Shown here piece by piece: positions 1 to 7,356 of a stretch of DNA of 12,284 bases. Made by a program: the position numbers and the translations under genes. The notes beneath the pieces are model-generated. The model did no database searches, was not told the origin of the DNA, and saw only the letters and a list, made by a program, of their open reading frames with translations. Source of the stretch: Sva-07 sp964592115 (GTDB lineage Bacteria; Actinomycetota; Acidimicrobiia; Acidimicrobiales; Ilumatobacteraceae); the NCBI GenBank assembly GCA_964592115.1, contig CAZQCP010000090.1, forward strand, positions 1 through 12,284. Reading direction: 5' to 3'. How positions within the stretch are numbered: position 1 is the first letter of the stretch; each line of letters starts with the position of its first letter.

Positions 1-20
1 GGATGCAACTGCCCTCGTGG

Positions 21-1079
21 TCAGTCGAAGCAGAGGCTGCGGAGGTCGGCGACGGTGTCGGCGTTGACCTCGGTCGGCGGCACGACGATCAGCGACGGCA
101 CCTCGGGCTCGACGAGATCGGAGAAGCCCTGACCGAGCGCGATCAGCCGCGCCATGTTCACGGCCGAGCCGGCCATCGTCGGGCTGTACAGGTACGTCGC
201 GGCGTACAAGCCGCCCGCTTCGATCTGGTCGAACGCGCGGCACGATCCGCCGGCGCCCGTGAGGAACATCTCGTCCTCGCGGCCCGCGTTCTGGATCGCT
301 GCGACCACACCTTCGGCCATGTCGTCGTCGTGCGTGTACACAGCGTCGATGTCTGGGTTCGCCTGGAGGATCGCCTCCATCACCTCGAGGCCGAGGTCCG
401 GCGCGAAGTCGGCCGGTTGCTGGGCGACGATGTCGATCCCGCTGCCGCACAGTGCCTCGATCGTGTCGGCGAACCCCTGCGTACGGTCGTTGGTGACCGA
501 GATGCCGGCGATCCCCTGGATCTCGACGACGTTGCCGCTGCACCCCAGGCGGTCGGCGATGAAGGCACCAGCCTTCGCGCCGATCTGGTAGTTGTCGCCG
601 AGGATCGTGGCGCGGGCGGCCTCGGGCGTGGCGAAGAGCCGGTCGACGTTCACGACCGGGATCCCCGCGGCCATCGCCGCCTCGGCGATCGGCGTGAGCT
701 GATCACCGTCGTAGGGGAGCACGACGAGCGCGTCGGGCCGTTCGTTGATCACCGTCTGGATCTGCGACGCCTGGCTGTCGGCGTCGGCTGCTTCGAGGAG
801 GCGGAATTCGACGTCGTCGAACCCGTCTGCTGCTTCTTGTGCCTTCGCCGCGATCTGGCCGAGCCAGCCGTGGTCGGTCGGGGGCACGCTGGCGACGATC
901 GTCACCGTCTGCCCGGAACCGCCGCCGGAGCTGCCGGAGGCGCCCTCACCGGTCGTGTCGTCGACCGCCGGCGACGTGGTGTCGTTGCTCCCGGCATCGC
1001 CGTCGTCGCCGTCACTACTGCACGCCGCCGCGAGGAGGGCGGGGACCGCGATGACGGCCATCAGCTTCCTGAATCTCAT
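21..1079 (-). CDS. Sugar ABC transporter substrate-binding lipoprotein (RbsB-like)
   Basis: A 352-residue extracytoplasmic binding protein that would capture a sugar-like ligand and deliver it to the permease and ATPase encoded upstream in the same operon. The N-terminus is a lipoprotein signal: RFRK, a hydrophobic core, then LAAAC with the lipidated cysteine at residue 20. A Ser/Asp/Gly/Thr-rich linker follows to about residue 56. The mature part reads as a type I periplasmic-binding fold (Peripla_BP_4): an opening VTIVASVP strand, DSQASQIQTVINERPDALVVLP, and a GIPVVNVDR segment typical of ribose/galactose-type binders. The ATG at 1079 is preceded by AAGGA at good spacing. It is the last gene of the minus-strand operon, 178 bases after the permease stop. 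Family is sure; ligand is not, because binding residues cannot be matched to a known sugar by eye. Confidence 0.93.
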   Translation of the reverse strand: MRFRKLMAVIAVPALLAAACSSDGDDGDAGSNDTTSPAVDDTTGEGASGSSGGGSGQTVTIVASVPPTDHGWLGQIAAKAQEAADGFDDVEFRLLEAADADSQASQIQTVINERPDALVVLPYDGDQLTPIAEAAMAAGIPVVNVDRLFATPEAARATILGDNYQIGAKAGAFIADRLGCSGNVVEIQGIAGISVTNDRTQGFADTIEALCGSGIDIVAQQPADFAPDLGLEVMEAILQANPDIDAVYTHDDDMAEGVVAAIQNAGREDEMFLTGAGGSCRAFDQIEAGGLYAATYLYSPTMAGSAVNMARLIALGQGFSDLVEPEVPSLIVVPPTEVNADTVADLRSLCFD

Positions 1080-1160
1080 CGTGTGGTTCCTTTTCTGTCG
1101 GTGAGCCCACGCGGTGTTGCGTCGGACTGCGCTTGCTGGTGTTGGTGGTTGTGGTGCTGT

Positions 1161-1205
1161 GACTGGATCGGATGCGACTCGATCGGATGCGACTGGATGG
1201 GATGT
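1161..1205. repeat. 15-bp minisatellite, three copies, in the permease-binding protein spacer
   Basis: Three adjacent 15-base units at 1161-1175, 1176-1190 and 1191-1205 share the pattern GACTSGATSGGATGY. Units 1 and 2 differ at one position and unit 3 at two or three. It lies in the untranslated stretch between permease stop and binding-protein start, so it would be transcribed as part of the operon message. No function can be assigned. Confidence 0.85.
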
Positions 1206-1219
1206 GGAGGAAGCGGTCG

Positions 1220-1276
1220 GCGCCCGGGAGCGGCGAACGGAACATGGCGCACGGCGATCAGATCCGCTCCGGGCGC
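1220..1276 (-). other. Intercistronic hairpin across the permease stop codon
   Basis: The segments at 1220-1233 and 1264-1276 are complementary: about 13 base pairs with one bulged G, almost all G-C, enclosing about 30 bases. On the minus-strand message the 5' arm lies in the last permease codons and the 3' arm just after its stop. There is no T-rich tail, so a classical intrinsic terminator is not supported. Known alternatives for such a hairpin before a binding-protein gene are partial termination, or an mRNA end or processing structure that alters the ratio of binding protein to membrane parts. The pairing is visible; the role is inference. Confidence 0.55.
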
Positions 1277-2250
1277 TGGATCAGCGCGGCGATGAGGATG
1301 ATCCCGCCCTTGACGATCTGCTGCCACTCGGTCGCCAGGTTGAGCTGGGTCAAAAGGTTGAAGATGATCCCGAAGACGATCACCCCCATGAACGTGCCGA
1401 TGACGGTCGCTCGCCCGCCGGCGAGGCTCGTGCCGCCGACGACGGTGGCGCCGATCGCGTCGAGCTCGAGCATGTCGCCCGACACCGGCGAGGCGCTCGC
1501 CAGGCGCCCACACAAGAGCACCGCGGCGAACCCGGCGAGTAGACCGGAGAGGCAGTAGACGGAGAAGATCGTGCGCCGCACGGGCACACCGGCGATGCGA
1601 GCGGCTTCGCGGTTGCCGCCGACGGCGACCACGTGGCGGCCGTAGCGCGTCCGGTTGAGGAGCAGCCATCCGAGCGCGGTGACGCCGACGAAGAAGATGA
1701 TCGACACCGGCTGCCCGAGGATCCGCCCGGTGCCGAACCAGCGCACGCCATCGGCTCCGAGCAGGCTGATCGGCTTCTTGCCACTCATCCGTAGTGCCAG
1801 TCCGCGGGCGATGGCCAACATCGCCAACGTGGCCACGAACGGGACGACCTTGCCGTAGGCGATGGCGCTCGCGTTCACGGCGCCGAGCAGCAGCCCGAAC
1901 CCGAGGGCGCCGAGCAGGAACATCGCCGTGCCACCACCGACCCAGAGCCCGCCCATGATGCCCGCCGCGGCGACGATCGACCCGACCGAGAGGTCGATGC
2001 CGGCGGTGGCGATGACGAACGTCATGCCGATGGCGACGATGCCGACGACGCTCGCCTGCGTCAGGATCGCTCGGGCGTTGGCGGTGGTGGCGAACGTCTC
2101 CGGCTTGAGGATCGCGCCGATGACGCACAGCGCGACGATGACGCCGAGCAGCACCCATGTCTGGAACTCGACGGCGCGCACGAGCTGGTGCCGGCGCGAT
2201 CCACCAGGCGGGGCGACGACGGTCGGCGGTGCGGTCAGGGGGTCGGTCAC
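1258..2250 (-). CDS. Sugar ABC transporter permease (RbsC-like)
   Basis: A 330-residue inner-membrane permease of the ribose/xylose/galactose class (BPD_transp_2 family), which forms the channel for the substrate taken up with the adjacent ATPase and lipoprotein. After a short cytoplasmic Pro-rich N-terminus, hydrophobic segments run from about residue 30 to the end. The family hallmark GIDLSVGS follows the second or third segment, and GGNREAARIAGVPV matches the cytoplasmic loop that contacts the ATPase. It ends in a short charged tail. The GTG at 2250 is chosen because its GTGA overlaps the ATPase stop (2249-2247) and AGGAGG lies six bases upstream. A longer in-frame extension upstream would run deep into the ATPase gene and has no family similarity. 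Length is normal for RbsC-type permeases. Confidence 0.93.
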   Translation of the reverse strand: MTDPLTAPPTVVAPPGGSRRHQLVRAVEFQTWVLLGVIVALCVIGAILKPETFATTANARAILTQASVVGIVAIGMTFVIATAGIDLSVGSIVAAAGIMGGLWVGGGTAMFLLGALGFGLLLGAVNASAIAYGKVVPFVATLAMLAIARGLALRMSGKKPISLLGADGVRWFGTGRILGQPVSIIFFVGVTALGWLLLNRTRYGRHVVAVGGNREAARIAGVPVRRTIFSVYCLSGLLAGFAAVLLCGRLASASPVSGDMLELDAIGATVVGGTSLAGGRATVIGTFMGVIVFGIIFNLLTQLNLATEWQQIVKGGIILIAALIQRPERI

Positions 2251-3824
2251 AACTGGCCTCCTGGGTTCGAGGACTCGTCGCTGTTGCTGGCGTGGTCGGC
2301 GCTGGGGTGGGGCGGACCGGCGTCCGCGGTCATCTGCTGGGTTCCGGGCATCGCGTGCCGGAGGAGCTCGAGCTCGGTGGCCGACTCGCCCTCGAGCTCG
2401 GCGACCAGTTCCCCCTCGCGCATCACGAGGATCCGCGTGCACAGGCCACACAGCTCTTCGAGCTCGGACGAGACCATGATCACGCCGAGGCCCTCGTCGG
2501 CGAGTTCGGCGACGATGCGGAACAGCTCGGCCTTCGCGCCGACGTCGACACCGCGGGTCGGTTCGTCGAGCAGCAGCACGCGGCATTGGTGCAACAGCCA
2601 GCGGGCGAGCACGACCTTTTGCTGGTTTCCCCCGGACAGGTTGCGCGCCAGACGGTCGCCGTCGGACGGAGTGGTGCCGAGGGCCCGCAGTTGCTCCTCG
2701 GCCGCCTCGCGCTCGTCGCGCACGGAGATGAGGACACGCTGGAAGCGGTCGACGTCGGCGATCGTCACGTTCTTGGTGAGGCTCCAGTCGAGCAGCAGGG
2801 CCTGCGACTTGCGGTCCTCCGGCGCGAGCGCGAGCCCGGCGGCGATCGCCGGGCCGGGCCGTCCGTTGGGCAGCTGGGTGCCGTCGATCGTGACGGTGCC
2901 ACCGTCGCGACGATCGATGCCTGCGATCAGGCGCAGCAGCTCGCTGCGACCCGAACCGACGAGGCCGGCGATGCCGACGACCTCACCGGCGCGCACGTCG
3001 AACGACGCCGGCGCGACCACCGGCTGGCGAGCGACATCGCGGACCGACAAGACGACGTCGCCGCGGGCGCTCGGTCGCGCCGGGAAGAGTTGTTCGAGTT
3101 TGCGGCCGACCATGCGCGTGACGAGTTCGTCGGGTGGCGTGGTGGCCGGGAGCCCCGAGGCGACCGTGGCACCCTCGCTGAGCACCGACACGCGATCGCC
3201 GATGCGGGCGATCTCGTCGAGACGGTGGGAGATGTAGATCACGCCGACGCCGTCGGCGGTCAGCCGCCGGACGACCTCGAAGAGGGTGTCGATCTCGGCG
3301 TCGTCGAGGATCGCTGACGGCTCGTCCATGATGAGGAGCCGCACGTCGTGGGACAGCGAGCGGGCGATCGACACGATCTGCTGACCGGCGGGGCTGAGGT
3401 CGCGGACCGGCGTGGTCGGCTCGATGTTGGCGTGGTCGACCCGCTCCAGCAGCGCCGTCGCCCCCTGGCGCATGCTGCGCCGGTCGAGGAACCCGAATCG
3501 CCGCTGTTCGTGGCCGAGGAAGATGTTGTCCGCCACCGACAGGTCGGTGACTAGGTCGAGCTCCTGATAGATCGTCGCGACGCCCCTGCCGATCACCGCG
3601 CTCGGGTTGGCCGGGAGCGGCTCGCCGTCGAGGAGGACCTCGCCACTCGTCGGCGCGACGACACCGGCGATGCACTTGATGAGCGTGGATTTGCCCGCAC
3701 CGTTCGGCCCGACGAGGCAGTGGACTTCGCCGGGGTACACGTCGAAGTCGACGCCGCGCAGGGCGCGCACGCCTGGATACTCCTTCGTCAGCCCTCGAAC
3801 CTCCAGCACGGGTGGCGTTGCCAT
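2247..3824 (-). CDS. Sugar ABC transporter ATP-binding protein, two NBDs (RbsA/MglA-like)
   Basis: A 525-residue cytoplasmic ATPase with two fused nucleotide-binding domains, as in RbsA/MglA/XylG. NBD1 has Walker A GPNGAGKST (39-47), a signature-like LSPAGQQ and Walker B LLIMDEPSA. NBD2 has GLVGSGRS in place of a full Walker A (no lysine), the canonical signature LSGGNQQK and Walker B LLLDEPTRG. The missing lysine in the second site is normal for this family and implies one dominant hydrolytic site; it is not a defect. The C-terminus carries an extra polar tail of about 30 residues (QQMTADAGPPHP onwards) probably outside the fold. The ATG at 3824 is 13 bases after the isomerase stop. The stop overlaps the permease start in GTGA, indicating translational coupling. 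Confidence 0.95.
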   Translation of the reverse strand: MATPPVLEVRGLTKEYPGVRALRGVDFDVYPGEVHCLVGPNGAGKSTLIKCIAGVVAPTSGEVLLDGEPLPANPSAVIGRGVATIYQELDLVTDLSVADNIFLGHEQRRFGFLDRRSMRQGATALLERVDHANIEPTTPVRDLSPAGQQIVSIARSLSHDVRLLIMDEPSAILDDAEIDTLFEVVRRLTADGVGVIYISHRLDEIARIGDRVSVLSEGATVASGLPATTPPDELVTRMVGRKLEQLFPARPSARGDVVLSVRDVARQPVVAPASFDVRAGEVVGIAGLVGSGRSELLRLIAGIDRRDGGTVTIDGTQLPNGRPGPAIAAGLALAPEDRKSQALLLDWSLTKNVTIADVDRFQRVLISVRDEREAAEEQLRALGTTPSDGDRLARNLSGGNQQKVVLARWLLHQCRVLLLDEPTRGVDVGAKAELFRIVAELADEGLGVIMVSSELEELCGLCTRILVMREGELVAELEGESATELELLRHAMPGTQQMTADAGPPHPSADHASNSDESSNPGGQL

Positions 3825-3837
3825 CAGTCCGGACCCG

Positions 3838-4758
3838 TCACTCCACCATCAGCGGTCGCAGCGTGTCGTGGGCGATCCGCAGACCCACTTCGACCTTGTC
3901 CTCGGTCCCACCCCACACCGGATCCTCGTGCTCGACCGACAGCACACCGGTGAATCCGCCCTCGTACATCGCGTCGATCAGCGAACGCCAGTCGACCTGG
4001 CCGCGGCCCGGCACGCGATAGCGCCACCAGCCGACATCCCACGGGTCGTCGCGCTCGACGGCGCGGCCGGGCCAGCCGAAGCGGTTGCGCGCCGCGGGGT
4101 CGAGTTGGATGTCCTTCGCCTGGGCGTGAGGGATCCGGTCGACGTACGGCCGCAGCGCCTCGACGGGATCGATCCCCATCCACAGCAGGTGCGATGGGTC
4201 GTAGTTGAGATACAGCCCGATCGAGAACATCCACTCCCACAGCTCGGGGGAGTAGGCGAGGTTGCCGGGGTAGCCGTCGGGATGCCAGCCCTCCATCACG
4301 CAGTTCTCGATGATCAGCTTGACGCCGGCCTCACCGGCGCGCTCGACGAGCGGCGCGAAGACCTCGGCGGCCTCGCGGAGATTGTCCGCGACCGACTTGC
4401 CGGGATCGCGCCCGACGAACGTGCCGACGGTCGGGCAGCCGAGACGCTCGGCGGCGTCGATGCAGCGCAGCACGTGGGCGTTGATCGCTGCCCGCTCGGT
4501 GGGGTCCGGATGCAGGTTGTTGTCGTAGAACGCGATCGACGAGCACTCGAGGCTGTGCTCCGCGAACAGCGCCAGCGTCGCCTCCGCGGCGGCGTCGTCG
4601 AAGCCGTCGACGTCGAGGTGGGTGGCGGTGAACGGCCGGTCGCCGAGGTTCGGCCAGGCGGCGACCTCCAGCGCTTCGAAGTCGTGCGCCGCGGCCCACG
4701 TACAGATGTCGGCGAGGCTGCGCTGGGGCAGGCAGGCGGTGAGGAAGCCGAGCTTCAC
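3838..4758 (-). CDS. Sugar phosphate isomerase/epimerase-like TIM barrel protein
   Basis: A 306-residue cytoplasmic protein of the xylose isomerase-like TIM barrel (AP_endonuc_2) family, which isomerises or epimerises sugars or keto-inositols with a divalent metal. Candidate metal and active-site residues are E151 in LIIENC, D186 and H189 in YDPSHL, H210 and K214-D215 in HAQAKD, and E275 in SVEHEDP. These are the family landmarks in the expected order. The WWRYRVPGRGQVDW stretch (243-256) is the usual loop before the last strands. The GTG at 4758 overlaps the oxidoreductase stop as GTGA and has AGGAGG upstream. It is co-transcribed with the oxidoreductase, so the pair probably acts sequentially on the imported compound. 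Homologues include many enzymes of unknown specificity, so no reaction is named. Confidence 0.9.
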   Translation of the reverse strand: MKLGFLTACLPQRSLADICTWAAAHDFEALEVAAWPNLGDRPFTATHLDVDGFDDAAAEATLALFAEHSLECSSIAFYDNNLHPDPTERAAINAHVLRCIDAAERLGCPTVGTFVGRDPGKSVADNLREAAEVFAPLVERAGEAGVKLIIENCVMEGWHPDGYPGNLAYSPELWEWMFSIGLYLNYDPSHLLWMGIDPVEALRPYVDRIPHAQAKDIQLDPAARNRFGWPGRAVERDDPWDVGWWRYRVPGRGQVDWRSLIDAMYEGGFTGVLSVEHEDPVWGGTEDKVEVGLRIAHDTLRPLMVE

Positions 4759-5945
4759 GGGATGCGTCCTCCTTCGTCGGATGGCGTCGTGCGAGATGGC
4801 GTCGCGTGAGATGGCGTCGGGTCTGGCGGTGCGACGTCGACCCAGCGGTGCGCGGCGGCCGACTGCACCACGGCGTCGACGATCTGCGCGGCGCGGACTC
4901 CGTCGGCGAACGTCGGCAGCCCGTCGACGGTGGCGGTGCCCCCGGCTGCGATCGCGGCGTACGTGTCGGCGACGAACAGATCGAAGCACTCCTGGTAGCC
5001 CTGCGGGTGGCCGACGGGCACGGTGACGTATCGCGTCGCGGCGTAGTCGAGCACGGCGGCGTCGCGGGCGACGATCTCGCTCGACCGACGTCCGCCGATC
5101 CACAGCGTGTCCGGTCGCTCCTGCTCGAAGACGATCGTCGAATCGGTGCCGGCCAGTTCGAGGCGCAGATCGTTCTTGCGCCCGTTCGAGACTTGGCTGA
5201 TGACGACGTTGCCGAACGAGCCGCCGGCGGTGCGGAACGTGACGATCGCCGCGTCCTCGGTGTCGACCGCTCGCAACGCACCACCGCCGCCGCTGCGCTC
5301 GAACGCGTGAGTCGCCCCGGTGCGACGCTCGGGGATCACTCGGATCAGCTCCGCTGACACGGCGGCGATGCGGTCGCCGGACACGAACTCGGCGAGGTCG
5401 CACCAGTGCGACCCGATGTCGGCGAACGCCCGCGACGGGCCGCCGCGGTCGGCGTCGACGCGCCAGTTGTCGTCGTCGGGGCTCGCCAGCCAGTCCTGGA
5501 GGTAGGTGCCGTGGATCAATCGCAGCGGCGCCGCGTCGGCTGCCCGTCGAGCGCGCGCTTCGCGGACCATCGGGTAGAAGCGGTAGGCGAACGGGACCGT
5601 TGCGATGCGGTCGGCGTCGGTGGCCGCGCGGTGGAGGGCGCGAGCGTCGTCGAGCGAGGTCGCCAGGGGCTTCTCGCACACGACGTGCTTGCCATGTGCG
5701 AGCGCCATCTCGCTGAGCGGGCGGTGCAGGTGGTTTGGCGTGCAGACGTGCACGACGTCGATGTCCCCAGCGGCGATCAGCGCGTCGGCGGACTCGAACT
5801 GGCGCTCGGCGTGTAGCGCGGCGGTGGCAGCGGCGGTGGACGATGGGGTCGAGCCGACGATGCCGACGATCTCGGCGCCGGCTCGCCGCGCGGCATGGGC
5901 GTGGACGGCGCCGATGAACCCGGCGCCGACGATGCCGACGCGCAC
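4755..5945 (-). CDS. Gfo/Idh/MocA family NAD(P)-dependent oxidoreductase
   Basis: A 396-residue cytoplasmic dehydrogenase and the first gene of the operon. The Rossmann motif GAGFIG (7-12) binds NAD(P). EKP (91-93) supplies the family's catalytic lysine, and D176-I-G-x-H180-x-x-D183 is the usual active-site helix, so the enzyme looks intact. Family members oxidise hydroxyls of inositols, glucosides and other sugars. GTG at 5945 is preferred: GGGAGG sits five bases upstream and the protein then begins MRVGIVGAG, the normal family start. An in-frame GTG at 5969 would add eight residues and lie almost at the predicted transcription start (a leaderless alternative). The last 24 residues form a Pro/Ser/Thr tail encoded by a 15-bp repeat and are probably disordered. 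The stop overlaps the next gene in GTGA. The divergent ROK gene is its likely regulator. Confidence 0.92.
   Translation of the reverse strand: MRVGIVGAGFIGAVHAHAARRAGAEIVGIVGSTPSSTAAATAALHAERQFESADALIAAGDIDVVHVCTPNHLHRPLSEMALAHGKHVVCEKPLATSLDDARALHRAATDADRIATVPFAYRFYPMVREARARRAADAAPLRLIHGTYLQDWLASPDDDNWRVDADRGGPSRAFADIGSHWCDLAEFVSGDRIAAVSAELIRVIPERRTGATHAFERSGGGGALRAVDTEDAAIVTFRTAGGSFGNVVISQVSNGRKNDLRLELAGTDSTIVFEQERPDTLWIGGRRSSEIVARDAAVLDYAATRYVTVPVGHPQGYQECFDLFVADTYAAIAAGGTATVDGLPTFADGVRAAQIVDAVVQSAAAHRWVDVAPPDPTPSHATPSRTTPSDEGGRIP
4781..4825. repeat. 15-bp minisatellite, three copies, coding the oxidoreductase tail
   Basis: Three adjacent 15-base units (4781-4795, 4796-4810, 4811-4825), each starting ATGGCGTCG on the plus strand. 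On the coding strand they give repeated five-residue steps around TPS, forming the low-complexity C-terminus of the oxidoreductase. Unit length is a multiple of three, so copy-number change would alter tail length without a frameshift. A second 15-bp triplet repeat of different sequence lies at 1161-1205 in the same operon. Confidence 0.8.
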
Positions 5946-5976
5946 GACGTCCTCCCGTGCTTCCCCCACGGTTCAC

Positions 5977-6005
5977 ATGATCGCGGCACTTTCGCCGATT
6001 GTCAA
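5977..6005 (-). promoter_or_regulatory. Promoter of the sugar operon (TTGACA-17-GATCAT)
   Basis: On the minus strand, a perfect -35 TTGACA (6005-6000) is followed after 17 bases by GATCAT (5982-5977), which matches the -10 consensus at four of six positions. The predicted transcription start is near 5970, about 25 bases before the preferred GTG at 5945, leaving room for its GGGAGG. An imperfect dyad AGCAGA-N5-TGTGCT (6005-6021) touches the -35 and is a possible operator, with the ROK protein the obvious candidate ligand. The promoter match is good; the operator is speculative. Confidence 0.7.
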
Positions 6006-6047
6006 GCAGAAGTACTGTGCTGCACGTCAGAAGATCGGAGGTTCAGG

Positions 6048-6167
6048 ATGGCGATCGCCGGAAGCGCGGAGTTGCGCAGGCGCGGACGCGGCGGCCAGGT
6101 TTCTGGTTCACTAGCACCCGTGCACGACCTCACCGCCATCGCGAGCAGGATCGTTCGCGTGCCGTGA
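6048..6167 (+). CDS. Possible 39-residue leader ORF coupled to the ROK regulator
   Basis: An ATG at 6048 has GGAGG six bases upstream, the best ribosome binding site in this intergenic region. It opens a 39-codon frame beginning MAIAGSAELRRRGRGG and ending TIVRVP-like (SRIVRVP). The TGA (6165-6167) overlaps the GTG of the ROK gene (6164) in GTGA, the same coupling used twice in the divergent operon. The middle (codons 17-22) uses codons uncommon for this genome (GTT, TCT, TCA, CTA, GCA), unlike neighbouring genes. This fits either a leader whose translation controls ROK expression or a non-coding stretch with a chance frame. The peptide resembles no family I recognise. An alternative is that the ROK gene starts further upstream in its own frame, but I see no ribosome site for that. 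Confidence 0.4.
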   Translation: MAIAGSAELRRRGRGGQVSGSLAPVHDLTAIASRIVRVP

Positions 6168-7351
6168 GCGGGCTCAATCTGCCACCGGCGGTGATCGCTC
6201 CCACGGCCGGGGTCATCCTCGATCTCGTCCGCCAGGAGGGCGCGGTCACCCGTGCCTCGCTCGCCGCCCGGACCGGCCTTGCCCGTTCGACGGTGGCGCA
6301 GCGCGTCGACACGTTGATCGCGAACGGGCTCCTCATCGCCGGTGCCGACAGCGCGTCGACCGGTGGGAGGCCGCCCGGCACGCTCGAGTTCAACGTCGCC
6401 TCTGGGGTCGTGCTCGCTGGCGACATCGGCGCCACCCACACCCGCGTCGCGGTGACCGACCTCGCCGGTGCCGTGCTCGCCGACCGCGTCGAAGACGTCG
6501 CTGTCGCTGCCGGCCCCGACGTCGTGATGAAGTGGGTCGAGCACGCCTTCGACGAGCTCCTCGTCGAGGTCGGGCGCGATCGCTCACACGTCCGCGGCGT
6601 CGGCGTGGGGCTTCCCGGTCCGGTCGAGTTCGCGACGGGACGACCGGTCAGCCCGCCGATCATGCCGGGCTGGAACCTGCATCCGGTCGGCCAACGGCTG
6701 TCGCAACGGTTCGGCGTGCCGGCGCTCGTCGACAACGACGTCAACATCATGGCGCTCGGCGAGTACTGGCGGCACTGGCGCGATCAGGACTTCGTGTTCT
6801 TCGTGAAGATCGGGACTGGCATCGGATCGGGGATCGTTGCCGGCGGTCGGGTCCATCGCGGCGCCGACGGTGCGGCGGGCGACATCGGCCACATCCACGT
6901 TCCGGATCACGACGACATCGTGTGCCGCTGCGGCAACGTCGGCTGCCTGGAGGCGGTCGCCGGTGGCGGCGCGATGGCGAGCGCGCTCCGTGAGCGCGGA
7001 TTGCCGACGACGACGGGCCGCGAGGTCGTCGATCACGTCCTCGCCGGCGAGCGCGACGCGGTGCGCTTGGTCCGCGAGGCCGGACACACGATCGGCGGCG
7101 TGCTGGCGAGTTGCGTCAACGTGCTCAACCCGGCGGTCATCGTGATCGGCGGCGACCTCGCCAACGCGGGCGAGCCGCTCCTCGCTGGGATCCGCGAGGT
7201 GGTGTACCGGCGGTCGCTGACGCTGGCGACGGGCAGGCTGAAGATCGAGCTGAGCCGGCTCGGCGACCAGGCGGGAATCACGGGTGCGGCGGTGATGGTG
7301 ATCGAGACCGTCCTCGCCCCAAGCGCCATCGACTCGTTGCTGATGAGCTGA
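6164..7351 (+). CDS. ROK family transcriptional regulator
   Basis: A 395-residue regulator of the NagC/Mlc/XylR type. An N-terminal winged helix-turn-helix (about 16-57, with TRASLAARTGLARSTVAQRVDTL) is followed by a GGRPP linker and a ROK sugar-kinase-like domain. That domain keeps the ATP motif D87-x-G-x-T91, the would-be catalytic D192 in VDNDVN, H243 in GDIGH, and the zinc motif C254-x-C256-G-x-x-G-C261-x-E, so it probably binds a sugar ligand and zinc. It is divergent from the sugar operon, with about 220 bases between starts, and is its likely local regulator; in this family the inducer is often the substrate or a derivative. The GTG at 6164 is chosen for its GTGA overlap with the small upstream frame and normal family length. 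Its own upstream ribosome site (AGGA, 13 bases away) is weak. Confidence 0.9.
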   Translation: MSGLNLPPAVIAPTAGVILDLVRQEGAVTRASLAARTGLARSTVAQRVDTLIANGLLIAGADSASTGGRPPGTLEFNVASGVVLAGDIGATHTRVAVTDLAGAVLADRVEDVAVAAGPDVVMKWVEHAFDELLVEVGRDRSHVRGVGVGLPGPVEFATGRPVSPPIMPGWNLHPVGQRLSQRFGVPALVDNDVNIMALGEYWRHWRDQDFVFFVKIGTGIGSGIVAGGRVHRGADGAAGDIGHIHVPDHDDIVCRCGNVGCLEAVAGGGAMASALRERGLPTTTGREVVDHVLAGERDAVRLVREAGHTIGGVLASCVNVLNPAVIVIGGDLANAGEPLLAGIREVVYRRSLTLATGRLKIELSRLGDQAGITGAAVMVIETVLAPSAIDSLLMS

Positions 7352-7356
7352 CCCGA

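Noticed and set aside
3..1295. Long plus-strand open frame opposite the binding-protein gene
   Set aside because: It is an antisense shadow typical of high-GC DNA. The protein is Arg/Asp-rich without family features, and the minus strand has a clear lipoprotein.
2247..3824. Second nucleotide-binding site lacking the Walker A lysine as a defect
   Set aside because: GLVGSGRS-type degenerate sites are usual in the second domain of RbsA/MglA ATPases.
21..5945. Assigning the operon to myo-inositol or ribose
   Set aside because: The oxidoreductase and isomerase suggest an inositol-like route and the transporter a ribose-like class, but neither substrate is decided by residues visible here and the diagnostic inositol genes are absent.
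3838..5976. Apparent 712-residue fusion of an Arg-rich protein with the isomerase
   Set aside because: The N-terminal part is an out-of-frame reading of the oxidoreductase. The GTG at 4758 with its ribosome site and GTGA overlap is the true start.
5972..6002. Plus-strand promoter TTCACA with GATTGT for the ROK gene
   Set aside because: The spacing is 19 bases and the -10 matches only three of six. It is not convincing next to the strong minus-strand promoter, and a TACTGT at 6013-6018 is no better supported.
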